In this document: piece after piece, positions 1 to 8,221 of the stretch
Layout of the letters: every line of letters begins with the position of its first letter
How positions within the stretch are numbered: the stretch's first letter is position 1
Assembly (NCBI GenBank): GCA_018882545.1
Contig: VERS01000015.1
Span: 1-12,145, forward strand
Source: Mycobacterium sp.
GTDB taxonomy: Bacteria > Actinomycetota > Actinomycetes > Mycobacteriales > Mycobacteriaceae
DNA length: 12,145 nucleotides
Direction of reading: 5' to 3'
Position numbers and translations under genes: made by a program
The notes under the pieces: generated by a model
What the model saw: the letters and a program-made list of their open reading frames with translations, nothing else
Told to the model about the DNA's origin: nothing
Database searches by the model: none

Positions 1-373
1 GTTTGGCAACGTCCGAGTCGCCGGTGGCCAGACCGACCATCAGATGCTCGGTGGAGACGAACTCATCGCCCATCTCCCCTGCCAGTTGCTGGGCGGTGGT
101 GATGGCAGCCAGCGACTCCCGGCTCAACTGCGGCTGTGAGGTGGCGCCACTGGACGACGGCAGCCGGTCGACGAGGCGTTGCGCTTCGGCCCGGATCGTG
201 GCCGGCTGGACGCCGACCGCTTCCAGCAGCGGCGCGGCGATGCCGTCGGTCTGACCGAGCAACGCCAACAGCAGATGCGCGGGCCGGATTTCGGGGTTTC
301 CCGCCGCACTGGCCGCCTGCAACGCAGCGGTCAGTGCCGCCTGGGTCTTAGTGGTCGGGTTGAACGAATCCAC
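1..373 (-). CDS. clpB: ClpB disaggregase, N-terminal part (runs off left edge)
   Basis: This is the beginning of the ATP-dependent chaperone ClpB, a cytoplasmic hexamer that pulls proteins out of aggregates together with DnaK/DnaJ/GrpE. Only 124 codons are in the window, covering the Clp N-terminal double-repeat domain that contacts substrates; the two AAA+ modules lie beyond position 1. The protein opens MDSFNPTTKTQAAL and contains NPEIRPAHLLLALL, LSRESLAAITTAQQLAGEM and STEHLMVGLATGDSDVAK, matching mycobacterial ClpB as remembered. I chose the GTG at 373-371 because GGAGG lies eight bases before it. An in-frame ATG at 388-386 would add five residues (MEDVG), but its AGGAG is only two bases away. 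A HAIR box and a SigH-like promoter lie upstream, so heat and redox-stress control is expected. Identification is firm. Confidence 0.95.
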   Translation of the reverse strand, partial: MDSFNPTTKTQAALTAALQAASAAGNPEIRPAHLLLALLGQTDGIAAPLLEAVGVQPATIRAEAQRLVDRLPSSSGATSQPQLSRESLAAITTAQQLAGEMGDEFVSTEHLMVGLATGDSDVAK

Positions 374-418
374 TCCGACATCCTCCATTTCTCCTGGTAA
401 GAGCTAGTCAAGGTGTAT

Positions 419-444
419 AACACCGGAAACATTGAGTCTGTTCC
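419..444 (-). promoter_or_regulatory. SigH/SigE-like clpB promoter overlapping the HAIR box
   Basis: On the minus strand GGAAC (444-440) is followed after 18 bases by GTT (421-419). This is the arrangement of extracytoplasmic-function sigma factor promoters of the mycobacterial SigH/SigE class (GGAAY, N17-20, GTT). The -35 element lies inside the HAIR spacer, so HspR binding would cover it. Transcription would start near 410, giving a leader of about 40 bases to the GTG. This is a pattern match only; TTATAC (421-416) might instead be a SigA -10 without a good -35. Confidence 0.55.
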
Positions 445-451
445 GCTCAAG
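431..451. promoter_or_regulatory. HAIR operator (HspR binding site) for clpB
   Basis: The sequence is ATTGAGT-N7-GCTCAAG. The established HspR-associated inverted repeat is CTTGAGT-N7-ACTCAAG, so each half-site matches six of seven bases and the spacer is exactly seven. It sits 58 bases upstream of the clpB GTG start. HspR, encoded at 8608-8222 in this window, is the expected ligand. The two mismatches are the outermost base of the left arm and the innermost base of the right arm. Confidence 0.87.
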
Positions 452-525
452 TCTAGTGAATCCCGGCGCCCGGCCGATAGGGGCTTGTGGCATCTGTTCG
501 CCGAGGAACCCGCCGAGAGTTGAAA

Positions 526-541
526 TCGAACATATGATCGA
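526..541. promoter_or_regulatory. LexA (SOS) box-like palindrome
   Basis: TCGAACATATGATCGA fits the mycobacterial SOS box TCGAAC-N4-GTTCGA with one mismatch in twelve conserved positions (GATCGA instead of GTTCGA). It ends three bases before the GTG start of the 102-aa gene and contains that gene's TATGAT -10 element, which is where a LexA site would block initiation. A single-mismatch site in this position is suggestive but not proof of binding. Confidence 0.55.
533..538 (+). promoter_or_regulatory. -10 element of a leaderless promoter
   Basis: TATGAT matches the TANNNT -10 consensus well and is followed by six bases and then GTG at 545. This spacing would place the transcription start at the start codon, giving a leaderless mRNA, a common class in mycobacteria. 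No good -35 lies 16-18 bases upstream (the region reads CCGCCG), which is usual for mycobacterial promoters. No Shine-Dalgarno precedes the GTG, consistent with leaderless translation. Confidence 0.55.
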
Positions 542-544
542 ATA

Positions 545-853
545 GTGGGCGACCTCGCCGCGATCGGATACCACGGCCAACCTCTGCGGCCGCCGTTCCG
601 GCCGGTGCGTCCGGCGCTCCCGGTGTTGGTTGACCTCGGCGCGGTGTTTGCCCGGCGCCCGCACCGCACGGGCCGCTACCACCCGCGCGGCCTGCAGTTG
701 GACAAGGTCGTGCCCGGCGCCCTGACCTGCTGGGGGTTGTGCGAACAGGGTGAGTGGTGGGGTCTGGTGACCTACGAGATCGCCTACGGCGCGCACCGGC
801 GACCGGTCACGCACTGGGTGCCGGCCTGGACACTGCGCCGGGCTCCGGACTGA
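545..853 (+). CDS. Hypothetical protein, 102 aa, possibly SOS-controlled
   Basis: I do not recognise a named family. The product is a small soluble protein without signal peptide or membrane segment. It is basic at both ends (VFARRPHRTGRYHPR; HRRPVTHWVPAWTLRR) and has a tryptophan-rich core around residues 63-77 (CWGLCEQGEWWGLVTYEI) with two cysteines four residues apart. The mixed hydrophobic pattern, with LQLDKVVPGALTCWGL leading into WWGLVTYEI, looks like a short beta-rich fold. The GTG start is chosen because a TATGAT -10 lies exactly six bases before it and because the N-terminal reading GDLAAIGYHGQPLR continues without a break. The gene is divergent from clpB, and the GAP-family gene begins 31 bases after it. 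Its promoter contains a near-perfect LexA box, so a DNA-damage role is conceivable, but the protein itself shows no repair motif. Coding status is likely; function is unknown. Confidence 0.7.
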   Translation: MGDLAAIGYHGQPLRPPFRPVRPALPVLVDLGAVFARRPHRTGRYHPRGLQLDKVVPGALTCWGLCEQGEWWGLVTYEIAYGAHRRPVTHWVPAWTLRRAPD

Positions 854-872
854 GATCGGCTGCCGGATCGGC

Positions 873-878
873 TACGTT
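873..878 (+). promoter_or_regulatory. -10 element, probable leaderless start
   Basis: TACGTT fits TANNNT and is followed by exactly six bases before the GTG at 885, the same spacing as at the preceding gene. No Shine-Dalgarno is visible before the GTG, which supports a leaderless transcript. The -35 region (CTGAGA at 850-855) is poor. Cotranscription from the preceding gene is also possible. Confidence 0.4.
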
Positions 879-884
879 GCCCCG

Positions 885-1550
885 GTGCGCAGTCTGGTCT
901 CGGGTCTCGGTGAACTGATCCCCCTGGCGCTCATCGTCGCCCTCTCCCCGCTGTCGATCATCCCCGGAATCCTGGTGCTGCACACCCCGCGGCCGCGTCC
1001 CACCAGCCTTGCCTTCCTGGCCGGGTGGGTACTGGGCATCGCAATGATCACCGGGGCGTTCGTCGGCGGCGCCGACGTTGTCACCGGCCTGGAGAGCAAG
1101 CCCGACTGGGCGCCCTACGTGCGCATCGTGCTCGGCGCCGCGCTGATCGCCTTCGGCCTCTACCGGTGGGCGGGGCGGCGGCGCCAGGAACCCAACCCCA
1201 GGTGGATGACCGCGATGCGGTCGATGGGTCCCGGGCGGGCCTTCATCACCGCGATCGCCCTGACCGTCGCCAACCTGAAGGTCTTCGCGATGTGCGCTGC
1301 GGCCGGCGTGGCCATCGGCACCGCGGCACTGGGCCGCACCGGCGCCTGGCAGGCGGTGCTGGTGTTCACCGGCCTGGCGGCCTCGTCGGTGGCCGTCCCG
1401 GCGCTGGGCTATCTGGTCGCGGGCCGGCGCCTCGATGGGCCGCTGGACCGCATTCGGGAGTGGATGGAACGCAACCACAGCGCCCTGGTGGCCGCGATTC
1501 TGGTGTTGATCGGTGCGGCTCTGCTGTATCAGGGGATTCACGCGCTCTGA
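885..1550 (+). CDS. GAP/Sap (LysE-like) family six-helix membrane protein
   Basis: This is an integral inner-membrane protein of 221 aa resembling the actinobacterial GAP family (Sap, sulfolipid-addressing protein; distantly LysE-like). Members have been linked to export or placement of cell-envelope glycolipids in mycobacteria. Six hydrophobic segments can be read at roughly residues 8-33, 40-63, 77-97, 121-148, 155-180 and 199-220. A basic cytoplasmic-looking loop, RWAGRRRQEPNPR, lies between the third and fourth. The first helix carries LIVALSPLSIIPGILVL and the fourth carries NLKVFAMCAAAG, both in positions typical of LysE/GAP proteins. There is no cleavable signal peptide. The GTG at 885 is taken from the -10 spacing; no closer start keeps the first helix whole. 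The substrate is not deducible: neighbours include no glycolipid synthesis genes. A general LysE-type exporter is the alternative. Confidence 0.78.
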   Translation: MRSLVSGLGELIPLALIVALSPLSIIPGILVLHTPRPRPTSLAFLAGWVLGIAMITGAFVGGADVVTGLESKPDWAPYVRIVLGAALIAFGLYRWAGRRRQEPNPRWMTAMRSMGPGRAFITAIALTVANLKVFAMCAAAGVAIGTAALGRTGAWQAVLVFTGLAASSVAVPALGYLVAGRRLDGPLDRIREWMERNHSALVAAILVLIGAALLYQGIHAL

Positions 1551-1698
1551 TGGACCGGGTCCTGTCCCGCGACCCTGTTAAATGGCCGTGAATTCGGTAT
1601 GCGATAGCACTCGAACCCTTGGCGGGAGGACTTTCGCCCCTTACCGTCGAGGTACCGGAGCGACCAACATCACAGGGGTGGACCCGAGGGGGACAGTC
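1551..1698 (+). other. 148-bp leader/intergenic region before the six-gene operon
   Basis: No gene is supported here. An in-frame extension of the 80-aa gene back to an ATG at 1582 exists, but it would add a compositionally odd 39-residue tail and would bypass the good ribosome site at 1687-1694. The stretch contains a candidate promoter (1619-1647), short inverted repeats (TACC-GTCGA-GGTA at 1642-1654; GGG-TGGA-CCC near 1677-1686) and a Shine-Dalgarno. I compared it by eye with TPP, SAM, glycine, cobalamin, ydaO and ykkC riboswitch cores and found no match. Confidence 0.5.
1619..1647 (+). promoter_or_regulatory. Candidate SigA-type promoter of the dehydrogenase/ACP operon
   Basis: TTGGCG (1619-1624) and TACCGT (1642-1647) are separated by 17 bases, the preferred SigA spacing. 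They match the TTGACA and TATAAT consensus at four and three of six positions. Transcription would begin near 1654 and leave a leader of about 45 bases containing a ribosome site. GGCG...CGCC repeats lie between the two boxes and could serve a regulator, but the arms are only four bases long. Confidence 0.35.
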
Positions 1699-1941
1699 AT
1701 GGCCAAGCCCGCCGGCGGCGAGGAGATCGACGGTATCGCCTGGAAGTTCCTCTGTTCGCCGTTCACCCGGCGGGACTACTGGGACTGGCCGCTGGAACGG
1801 CGTATCGACGCCTTTCTGCGGCACCTCAAGCGGCTCGACATCCTCAACGACGGCGCCGCCTACGACGCACTGATCGACCGGGTGATGGCGAACTTCCCCC
1901 GCGCCCGGCGCGACGGCGTCCTGGACCCGCCCCGCCGCTAG
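1699..1941 (+). CDS. Hypothetical 80-aa protein heading the operon
   Basis: I do not recognise this family. The product is a small, soluble, charged protein, rich in Trp, Arg and Asp. Its probable helical core runs from about residue 9 to 66: an aromatic stretch ([11 protein letters not shown], then [12 protein letters not shown]), two likely amphipathic helices ([15 protein letters not shown] and [14 protein letters not shown]), and a basic proline-rich tail. There is no signal peptide, metal site or nucleotide-binding motif. The ATG at 1699 is preferred because GAGGGGGAC lies just upstream. The acyl-CoA synthetase begins ten bases after its stop, so it is very likely the first gene of the transcript. 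By position it may be an adaptor or regulator of the ligase or dehydrogenase, but nothing in the sequence shows this. Confidence 0.72.
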   Translation: MAKPAGGEEIDGIAWKFLCSPFTRRDYWDWPLERRIDAFLRHLKRLDILNDGAAYDALIDRVMANFPRARRDGVLDPPRR

Positions 1942-1951
1942 TCGCTGTCAG

Positions 1952-3726
<1,775 letters not shown>

Positions 3727-3730
<4 letters not shown>

Positions 3731-4716
3731 CCGACGCCCTCGGGCCACCCGCGTCGGCGCGGGAGTTGCTGACCGACATGATCCGCATCCGGCGCATGGA
3801 GGAAAAGTGCGCCGAGATGTACAGCGCGGGCAAGATCCGCGGGTTCCTGCACCTCTACGTCGGTGAGGAGGCCGTGGCCGCCGGATCCCTACCGGCGCTG
3901 GCCGCCGACGATGCGGTGGTGGCCACCTACCGGGAGCACGCCCACGCCCTGCTGCGCGGTATTCCGATGACCAAGATCATGGCCGAGATGTTCGGCAAGC
4001 AGGAGGGCTGCTCGGGCGGGCGCGGCGGCTCGATGCACCTCTTCGACGCCGGACGACGCTTCTACGGCGGCAATGCGATCGTGGCCGCCGGCCTGCCGAT
4101 GGCCGCCGGGTTGGCCCTCGCCGACAGACAACTCGGCCGGAACAGGGTCAGTGCCTGCTACTTCGGCGAGGGTGCCACCGCCGAGGGGGCCTTCCACGAG
4201 ACGATGAACATGGCGCAGCTGTGGCAGTTGCCGGTGCTGTTCTGCTGCGAGAACAACCGGTACGCCATGGGCACCGCAATCGACCGGGAACTGTCCCAGG
4301 TGGACCTTGTCACCAAAGCGCAGGCCTACCGGGTTCCGGCCGCCACCGCCGACGGGATGGACGTGCTGGCGTCCCAGGCCGCGATGCGCGAAGCCGTCGG
4401 CCACATCCGGACCGGGGGTGGGCCCTACTTCCTGGAGTTCCGCACCTACCGGTTCCGACCGCACTCGATGTTCGATCCGGAGTTGTACCGCGACAAGGCC
4501 GAAGTCGCCCAGTGGCGCGAGGAACACGATCCCATCCGCACGTTCACCGGACGCTGTCTGACCGAGGGTCTGCTGACTGCCGAGGACGTCTCCGCGATCG
4601 AGGCGGACGCGGCGGCCGAAGTCGCCGATGCGGTGGCCTACGCCGAGGCCGGAACGCTGGAGAGCGTCGGGACCCTCACCCGCGATGTGATGACACCCGC
4701 CGGGGATTCGTCGTGA
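3727..4716 (+). CDS. 2-oxoacid dehydrogenase E1 component, alpha subunit
   Basis: This is the thiamine-diphosphate-binding alpha subunit (329 aa) of a heterotetrameric E1 of the pyruvate/acetoin/branched-chain dehydrogenase family. It decarboxylates a 2-oxoacid, or cleaves acetoin, and passes the acyl group to lipoyl-E2. The TPP motif reads GEGA (147-150) followed by NN (176-177), with Glu replacing the usual Asp of GDG. Other family marks are [12 protein letters not shown] near the N-terminus, [18 protein letters not shown] (98-104) and RPHSMFDPE with His246, equivalent to the HSMSDP loop of pyruvate dehydrogenase. The GTG start at 3727 overlaps the ligase stop as GTGA, and the protein starts at the usual family N-terminus, so the start is secure. 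The C-terminus overlaps E1-beta in the same way, implying coupled translation and equal amounts. The substrate cannot be told from the sequence; pyruvate and acetoin enzymes look alike here. Confidence 0.92.
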
Positions 4717-5705
4717 AGACGACCTACCGCAGCGCCGTGCACGATGCCATCGCCGACGCCATGCGGGCCGACGACCGGGTGGTGCTACTCGGCGAGGACG
4801 TCGGCCGCTACGGCGGAACCTACGCGGTGTCCAAGGGAATGCTCGAGGAGTTCGGCCCGGACCGCATCCGCGATACGCCCATCTCGGAGTTGGGCTTCGT
4901 GGGTATCGGGATCGGCGCCGCGCTGGGCGGTCTGCGCCCCATCGTCGAGGTGATGACGGTGAACTTCAGCCTGCTCGCACTGGATCAGATCGTCAATACC
5001 GCTGCGGCTCTTCGGCATATGTCCAACGGGCAGTTCTCGGTGCCGGTGGTGGTGCGGATGGCGACGGGGGCCGGTCGGCAGTTGGCGGCCCAGCACTCGC
5101 ACAGCCTGGAGAACTGGTACGCCCACATCCCCGGCATCACCGTGCTGGCTCCGGCCACCGTCGCCGACGCCTACGGAATGCTGCGCACCGCGCTCGCCAG
5201 TCCCGATCCGGTGGTAATCGTCGAACACGTCGGTCTCTACAACCTCTCCGCCGACGTTGCGGAGCTGGTTCCCACCGACATCAGCCAGGCCGCGTTGCGG
5301 CGCACCGGAATAGACGCCACCATCATCGCCTATGGCGGCTGCGTGCCCAAGGCGCTGGACGCCGCAGAGCAACTCAGCCAAGCCGGCATCGAATGCGACG
5401 TCATCGACCTGCGGGTGCTGCGTCCCCTCGACGATGCCGCGATCATGGAGTCGGTGGCCAAGACCCACCGCGTCGTCGTGGTCGACGAGGCGTGGCACAC
5501 CGGCAGCCTGGCCGGTGAGATCAGCGCCCGGATCGTCGAGCAGGCGTTCTACGAACTGGACGCCCCGGTCGCCCGGGTCTGCACCGCGGAGGTTCCGATC
5601 CCCTACGCCAAACACCTCGAGGAGGCCGCCCTGCCGCAGCCCGACAAGATCGTGGCGGCGGTGCGCGGGCTGTTCGGGCGGCAGACCGGACTTGAGAAGA
5701 GTTGA
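4713..5705 (+). CDS. 2-oxoacid dehydrogenase E1 component, beta subunit
   Basis: This 330-aa beta subunit completes the alpha2-beta2 E1 enzyme. The N-terminal pyrimidine-binding half carries [19 protein letters not shown] (Glu28) and [17 protein letters not shown]. Glu59 is the residue that protonates the TPP pyrimidine in this family. QHSHSLENW contains His128, the residue thought to assist acetylation of lipoyl-E2. The C-terminal transketolase half (about 195-320) includes [29 protein letters not shown] and [11 protein letters not shown], all standard. Length is the family norm of 325-340. The GTG start at 4713 overlaps the alpha-subunit stop by four bases, which fixes it. The E2 gene starts ten bases after the stop. 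As with the alpha subunit, the substrate is open: pyruvate, acetoin, or another short 2-oxoacid. Confidence 0.93.
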   Translation: MKTTYRSAVHDAIADAMRADDRVVLLGEDVGRYGGTYAVSKGMLEEFGPDRIRDTPISELGFVGIGIGAALGGLRPIVEVMTVNFSLLALDQIVNTAAALRHMSNGQFSVPVVVRMATGAGRQLAAQHSHSLENWYAHIPGITVLAPATVADAYGMLRTALASPDPVVIVEHVGLYNLSADVAELVPTDISQAALRRTGIDATIIAYGGCVPKALDAAEQLSQAGIECDVIDLRVLRPLDDAAIMESVAKTHRVVVVDEAWHTGSLAGEISARIVEQAFYELDAPVARVCTAEVPIPYAKHLEEAALPQPDKIVAAVRGLFGRQTGLEKS

Positions 5706-5715
5706 CCGCGACCCC

Positions 5716-6954
5716 ATGATCGAATTCACGATGCCCGCCCTCGGCGCGGATATGGACGAGGGCCGCCTTGAGGAGTGGCGGATCAAACCCGGTGACACCG
5801 TCACCCGCGGGCAGATCGTGGCCGTCGTCGAGACCACGAAGGCAGCGGTGGAAATCGAGTGCTGGAACGACGGCGTGGTGGACCGGCTACTGGTGCCCGT
5901 CGGCGAGACCGTCGCCGTCGGAACCCCGCTGGCAACACTGCTGGAACCCGGCGAGCGGCCCGGCGCGGCATCGGCGTCCACCCCGGTCCGCACGCCGCCG
6001 GCCGGACCGTCCACTACCGAATCACCCCAACCGCAACACGTCTCCGGGCTGCCCGCGCCGGTCGGCCACCGGCTGTGGGTGTCGCCGGTGGCGCGGCGCA
6101 CCGCCGCGGCGCTCGGGATTGATCTCAAGGCCGTCACCGGCACCGGTCCGCAGGGTGCGGTCACCCTCCACGACGTGGAGCACGCCGCGGCCACGGCACA
6201 CCATGAGGCACCCAAACCCGCACCGGCGCCGCCGACGTCCACGCCGACGGGTGCCGCACCGAAGTCGGCGGCCGAGAAGGCCCGTGAGCGGGGCGCGGCC
6301 ATGCGGGCTTCGATCGCCGCAGCGATGAGCCGGTCCAAGCGCGAGATCCCGCACTACTACCTGGCTGATGAGATCAATCTCGATTCCGCGCTGACATGGC
6401 TGACCGAACGGAACGCCGGACGGCCCATCACCGAACGGATCCTGCCGGCGGTGCTGCAACTGAAGGCCGTCGCGTGTGCGACGCGAAAGGTCGGCGAACT
6501 CAACGGCTTCTGGCGGGACGACCACTTCGAACCGGCCGATCAGACCCATGTCGGAGTGGCGATCTCGCTGCGCGGCGGCGGACTGGTCGCGCCGGCCATC
6601 CACGACGTCGCCGAGAAGCCGTTATCGGAACTGATGGCGGACCTGACCGACCTGGTGGCCAGGGCGAGGGCCGGTTCGCTGCGCAGCTCGGAGATGTCCG
6701 ATCCGACGATCACCGTGACCAATCTGGGCGAGAACGGCGTCGACTCGGTCTTTGGGGTCATCTACCCCCCACAGGTTGCCATCGTCGGCTTCGGCCGGCC
6801 GGCGCAGCGCGTGGTCGCCGTCGACGGCGGGATCCGGGTGGCCACCACGGTGCACTCCAGTCTGGCCGCCGACCACCGGGCCAGCGACGGCGCCCGCGGC
6901 GCGCTGTTCCTGGCCGAAGTCAACCGGCTGCTGCAGCAGCCGCAGGATCTCTGA
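5716..6954 (+). CDS. 2-oxoacid dehydrogenase E2, lipoyl acyltransferase
   Basis: This is the 412-aa core acyltransferase of the complex. A single lipoyl domain (residues 1-78) carries Lys42 in VETTKAAVEIE as the lipoylation site. A proline/alanine/threonine-rich linker (79-118) precedes the peripheral-subunit-binding domain (about 122-157: VSPVARRTAAALGID, GTGPQGAVTLHDV). A second Pro/Ala linker (158-190) leads to the catalytic domain (about 197-412). The active site reads ADHRASDGARGALFL with His387 and Asp391; most E2 proteins read DHRVVDG or DHRVIDG, so Ala-Ser at the variable pair is slightly unusual but the catalytic residues are intact. The domain normally makes a trimer assembling into 24- or 60-mers. 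The start ATG gives the canonical N-terminus (IEFTMPALG), although no strong ribosome site precedes it. There is no E3 gene nearby, so reoxidation of lipoate must use an E3 encoded elsewhere. An ACP gene follows after nine bases. Confidence 0.93.
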   Translation: MIEFTMPALGADMDEGRLEEWRIKPGDTVTRGQIVAVVETTKAAVEIECWNDGVVDRLLVPVGETVAVGTPLATLLEPGERPGAASASTPVRTPPAGPSTTESPQPQHVSGLPAPVGHRLWVSPVARRTAAALGIDLKAVTGTGPQGAVTLHDVEHAAATAHHEAPKPAPAPPTSTPTGAAPKSAAEKARERGAAMRASIAAAMSRSKREIPHYYLADEINLDSALTWLTERNAGRPITERILPAVLQLKAVACATRKVGELNGFWRDDHFEPADQTHVGVAISLRGGGLVAPAIHDVAEKPLSELMADLTDLVARARAGSLRSSEMSDPTITVTNLGENGVDSVFGVIYPPQVAIVGFGRPAQRVVAVDGGIRVATTVHSSLAADHRASDGARGALFLAEVNRLLQQPQDL

Positions 6955-6963
6955 AGGAGAGAT

Positions 6964-7203
6964 ATGAGCAGTCAGACCCGAGCCGCCGTCGTCGCCGAGC
7001 TCCTCGACATCGCGCCGGAGATCGAGGAGTCCGAGCTCAGCGACACCGAGTTGCTCCGCGATCAGGTGGATCTGGATTCGATGGACTGGCTGAACTTCCT
7101 GGTCCGGCTGCACAAGCGCTTCGAGGTCGACATCCCGGAGTCGCAGTACGCCTCGCTGCGGACGATCAACGACCTCACCGCCTACATCGACGGACACCGC
7201 TGA
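6964..7203 (+). CDS. Acyl carrier protein, stand-alone
   Basis: This is a 79-aa acidic carrier protein. The phosphopantetheine site is Ser39 in DLDSMDWLNF, where most ACPs have DSLD; the Met is tolerated in many carriers. Four helices can be inferred: 4-16, 39-53 (SMDWLNFLVRLHKRF), a short one near 58-64, and 68-78 (INDLTAYIDGHR). The ribosome site AAGGAGAG lies six bases before the ATG, the strongest in the operon, so the carrier may be made in excess over the enzymes. The gene is nine bases after E2 and seems to be the last of the operon. It is not the housekeeping ACP: no fab gene is nearby. It could accept an acyl group from E2, be charged by the ligase, or supply octanoyl groups for lipoylating E2. 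Family assignment is firm; role is inferred. Confidence 0.9.
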   Translation: MSSQTRAAVVAELLDIAPEIEESELSDTELLRDQVDLDSMDWLNFLVRLHKRFEVDIPESQYASLRTINDLTAYIDGHR

Positions 7204-7279
7204 CGGCGGCCGATCGACCTGCACCGCTGATGTCCGACGGGCTTGTTCAACCATCGCTCGTTCATGGCACAATCCGACC
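7204..7279 (+). promoter_or_regulatory. Intergenic region with -10 CACAAT and probable leaderless start
   Basis: In this 76-bp gap CACAAT (7268-7273) lies exactly six bases before the ATG of the epimerase gene. TTGTTC upstream gives a loose -35 at 19-base spacing. No purine-rich ribosome site precedes the ATG, supporting a leaderless transcript. I see no strong hairpin or T tract to terminate the preceding operon. Confidence 0.4.
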
Positions 7280-8182
7280 ATGGCCCAGTTGCCCTCCGTA
7301 GTCATAAAAGACCCCTCGTCGGCGTTGACCGCCACCTTCGTGCCGTCGGCGGGAATGGTCTGCACCTCGCTGTCCGACGGCGGGGTCGAGCTGCTCGGTC
7401 AGCGCCGCGGCCTCAACGCCTACCTGACGACCGGCAAGACGATGGGCATCCCGATTCTCTACCCCTGGGCCAACCGGCTCAGCGCCAACGGCTATGCCGT
7501 CGACGGCGGTGCGGTCACCCTGACCCCCGGCGTGGGTGGGGTGCGTTCCGATGAGCACGGCCTGGTGATCCACGGGGTGCTGGCCGCCTACCCCGGCTGG
7601 CTGGTCACCGAGCAGGAGGACAACCGGTTTATCGCCGACCTCGACTACGGCGGGCAGCCGCGGTTGCTGTGCAGCTTCCCCTTCCCGCACGTCGTCACAC
7701 TCGACGTCCGGCTGATCGACCGGGCGCTGACCATCGAGACGACCATCACCCCGACCACCTCGGCATCGGTGCCGCTGTGTTTCGGATTCCACCCCTACCT
7801 GACCATCCCGGGAGTGCCGCGGTCGGAGTGGGTGCTGGAGACCCCGCCGTTGCGTCGCCTGCCGGTGGACAACTGGGGAATCCCGACCGGCGCCACCGAG
7901 GAGTGGCCGATGAAGTCCGAGAAACTGGGCGACCGGGTCTTCGACGACGGTTTCGACGAGGTGCCCCAGGGCGCGGTGTTCGCCATCTCCGGCGGTGACC
8001 GGCGGATCGAGGTCGTTTTCGACAACGGCTTCCCGGCGGCGCAGATCTTCGCCCCCAAGAACGACGACGTCGTGTGCGTCGAGCCGATGGCAGCGCCGAC
8101 CAACGCGCTCCGCAAGGGCACCTACAACAAGGCAGTTCCGGGGCGCCCGGCGGTCTCCTCGTTCACCATCAGGGTGCGTTAG
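7280..8182 (+). CDS. Aldose 1-epimerase (mutarotase)-like protein
   Basis: This is a 300-aa cytoplasmic beta-sandwich enzyme of the galactose mutarotase superfamily, interconverting alpha and beta anomers of a sugar or sugar phosphate. The motifs expected for the family are present: PILYPWANRL (58-67), IHGVL with His98, CFGFHPYL with His171 (the proton donor in mutarotases), DDGFD (222-226), and VCVEPMAAPTNAL with Glu268 as the probable catalytic base. Length fits the short bacterial YeaD/YphB-like members rather than the 340-aa GalM type. There is no signal peptide. The ATG at 7280 is chosen from the -10 spacing and because the protein begins in the normal place (LPSVVIKDPSSALTATFVP). The natural sugar is unknown; members of this subgroup are often annotated only by homology. 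Its promoter looks independent of the preceding operon, and it converges with hspR after 39 bases. Confidence 0.88.
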   Translation: MAQLPSVVIKDPSSALTATFVPSAGMVCTSLSDGGVELLGQRRGLNAYLTTGKTMGIPILYPWANRLSANGYAVDGGAVTLTPGVGGVRSDEHGLVIHGVLAAYPGWLVTEQEDNRFIADLDYGGQPRLLCSFPFPHVVTLDVRLIDRALTIETTITPTTSASVPLCFGFHPYLTIPGVPRSEWVLETPPLRRLPVDNWGIPTGATEEWPMKSEKLGDRVFDDGFDEVPQGAVFAISGGDRRIEVVFDNGFPAAQIFAPKNDDVVCVEPMAAPTNALRKGTYNKAVPGRPAVSSFTIRVR

Positions 8183-8221
8183 CGCTACCCCCCCCCCGGC
8201 GCGCCCGAAGCGGGCCGGACG
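8183..8221. terminator. Convergent junction with C10 tract and short hairpin
   Basis: The two stop codons face each other across 39 bases. They contain ten consecutive C (8188-8197) and a five-base-pair hairpin GCCCG-AAG-CGGGC (8203-8215). No T tract follows on either strand, so this would be at best a weak or non-canonical terminator, as is common in mycobacteria. Confidence 0.25.

Noticed and set aside
534..545. Three-codon upstream frame (ATG ATC GAA TAG) whose stop overlaps the GTG start
   Set aside because: If transcription starts at 545 as the -10 spacing predicts, this mini-frame is not in the mRNA.
404..814. 136-codon minus-strand frame covering the clpB promoter region and the 102-aa gene
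   Set aside because: It would run through the HAIR box and promoter, has biased composition, and competes with a plus-strand gene that has a good -10 element.
1582..1698. N-terminal extension of the 80-aa protein to ATG 1582
   Set aside because: There is no ribosome site at 1582, the extension would precede the candidate promoter, and the ATG at 1699 has a good purine-rich site.
1551..1698. Riboswitch, in particular a TPP element that would suit a TPP enzyme operon
   Set aside because: The conserved TPP cores (CUGAGA and ACCUGAUC) are absent, and no other riboswitch core I know is recognisable.
4785..6338. 517-codon minus-strand open frame opposite E1-beta and E2
   Set aside because: It lies across two clear genes and their junction, has low-complexity composition, and shows no family motif.
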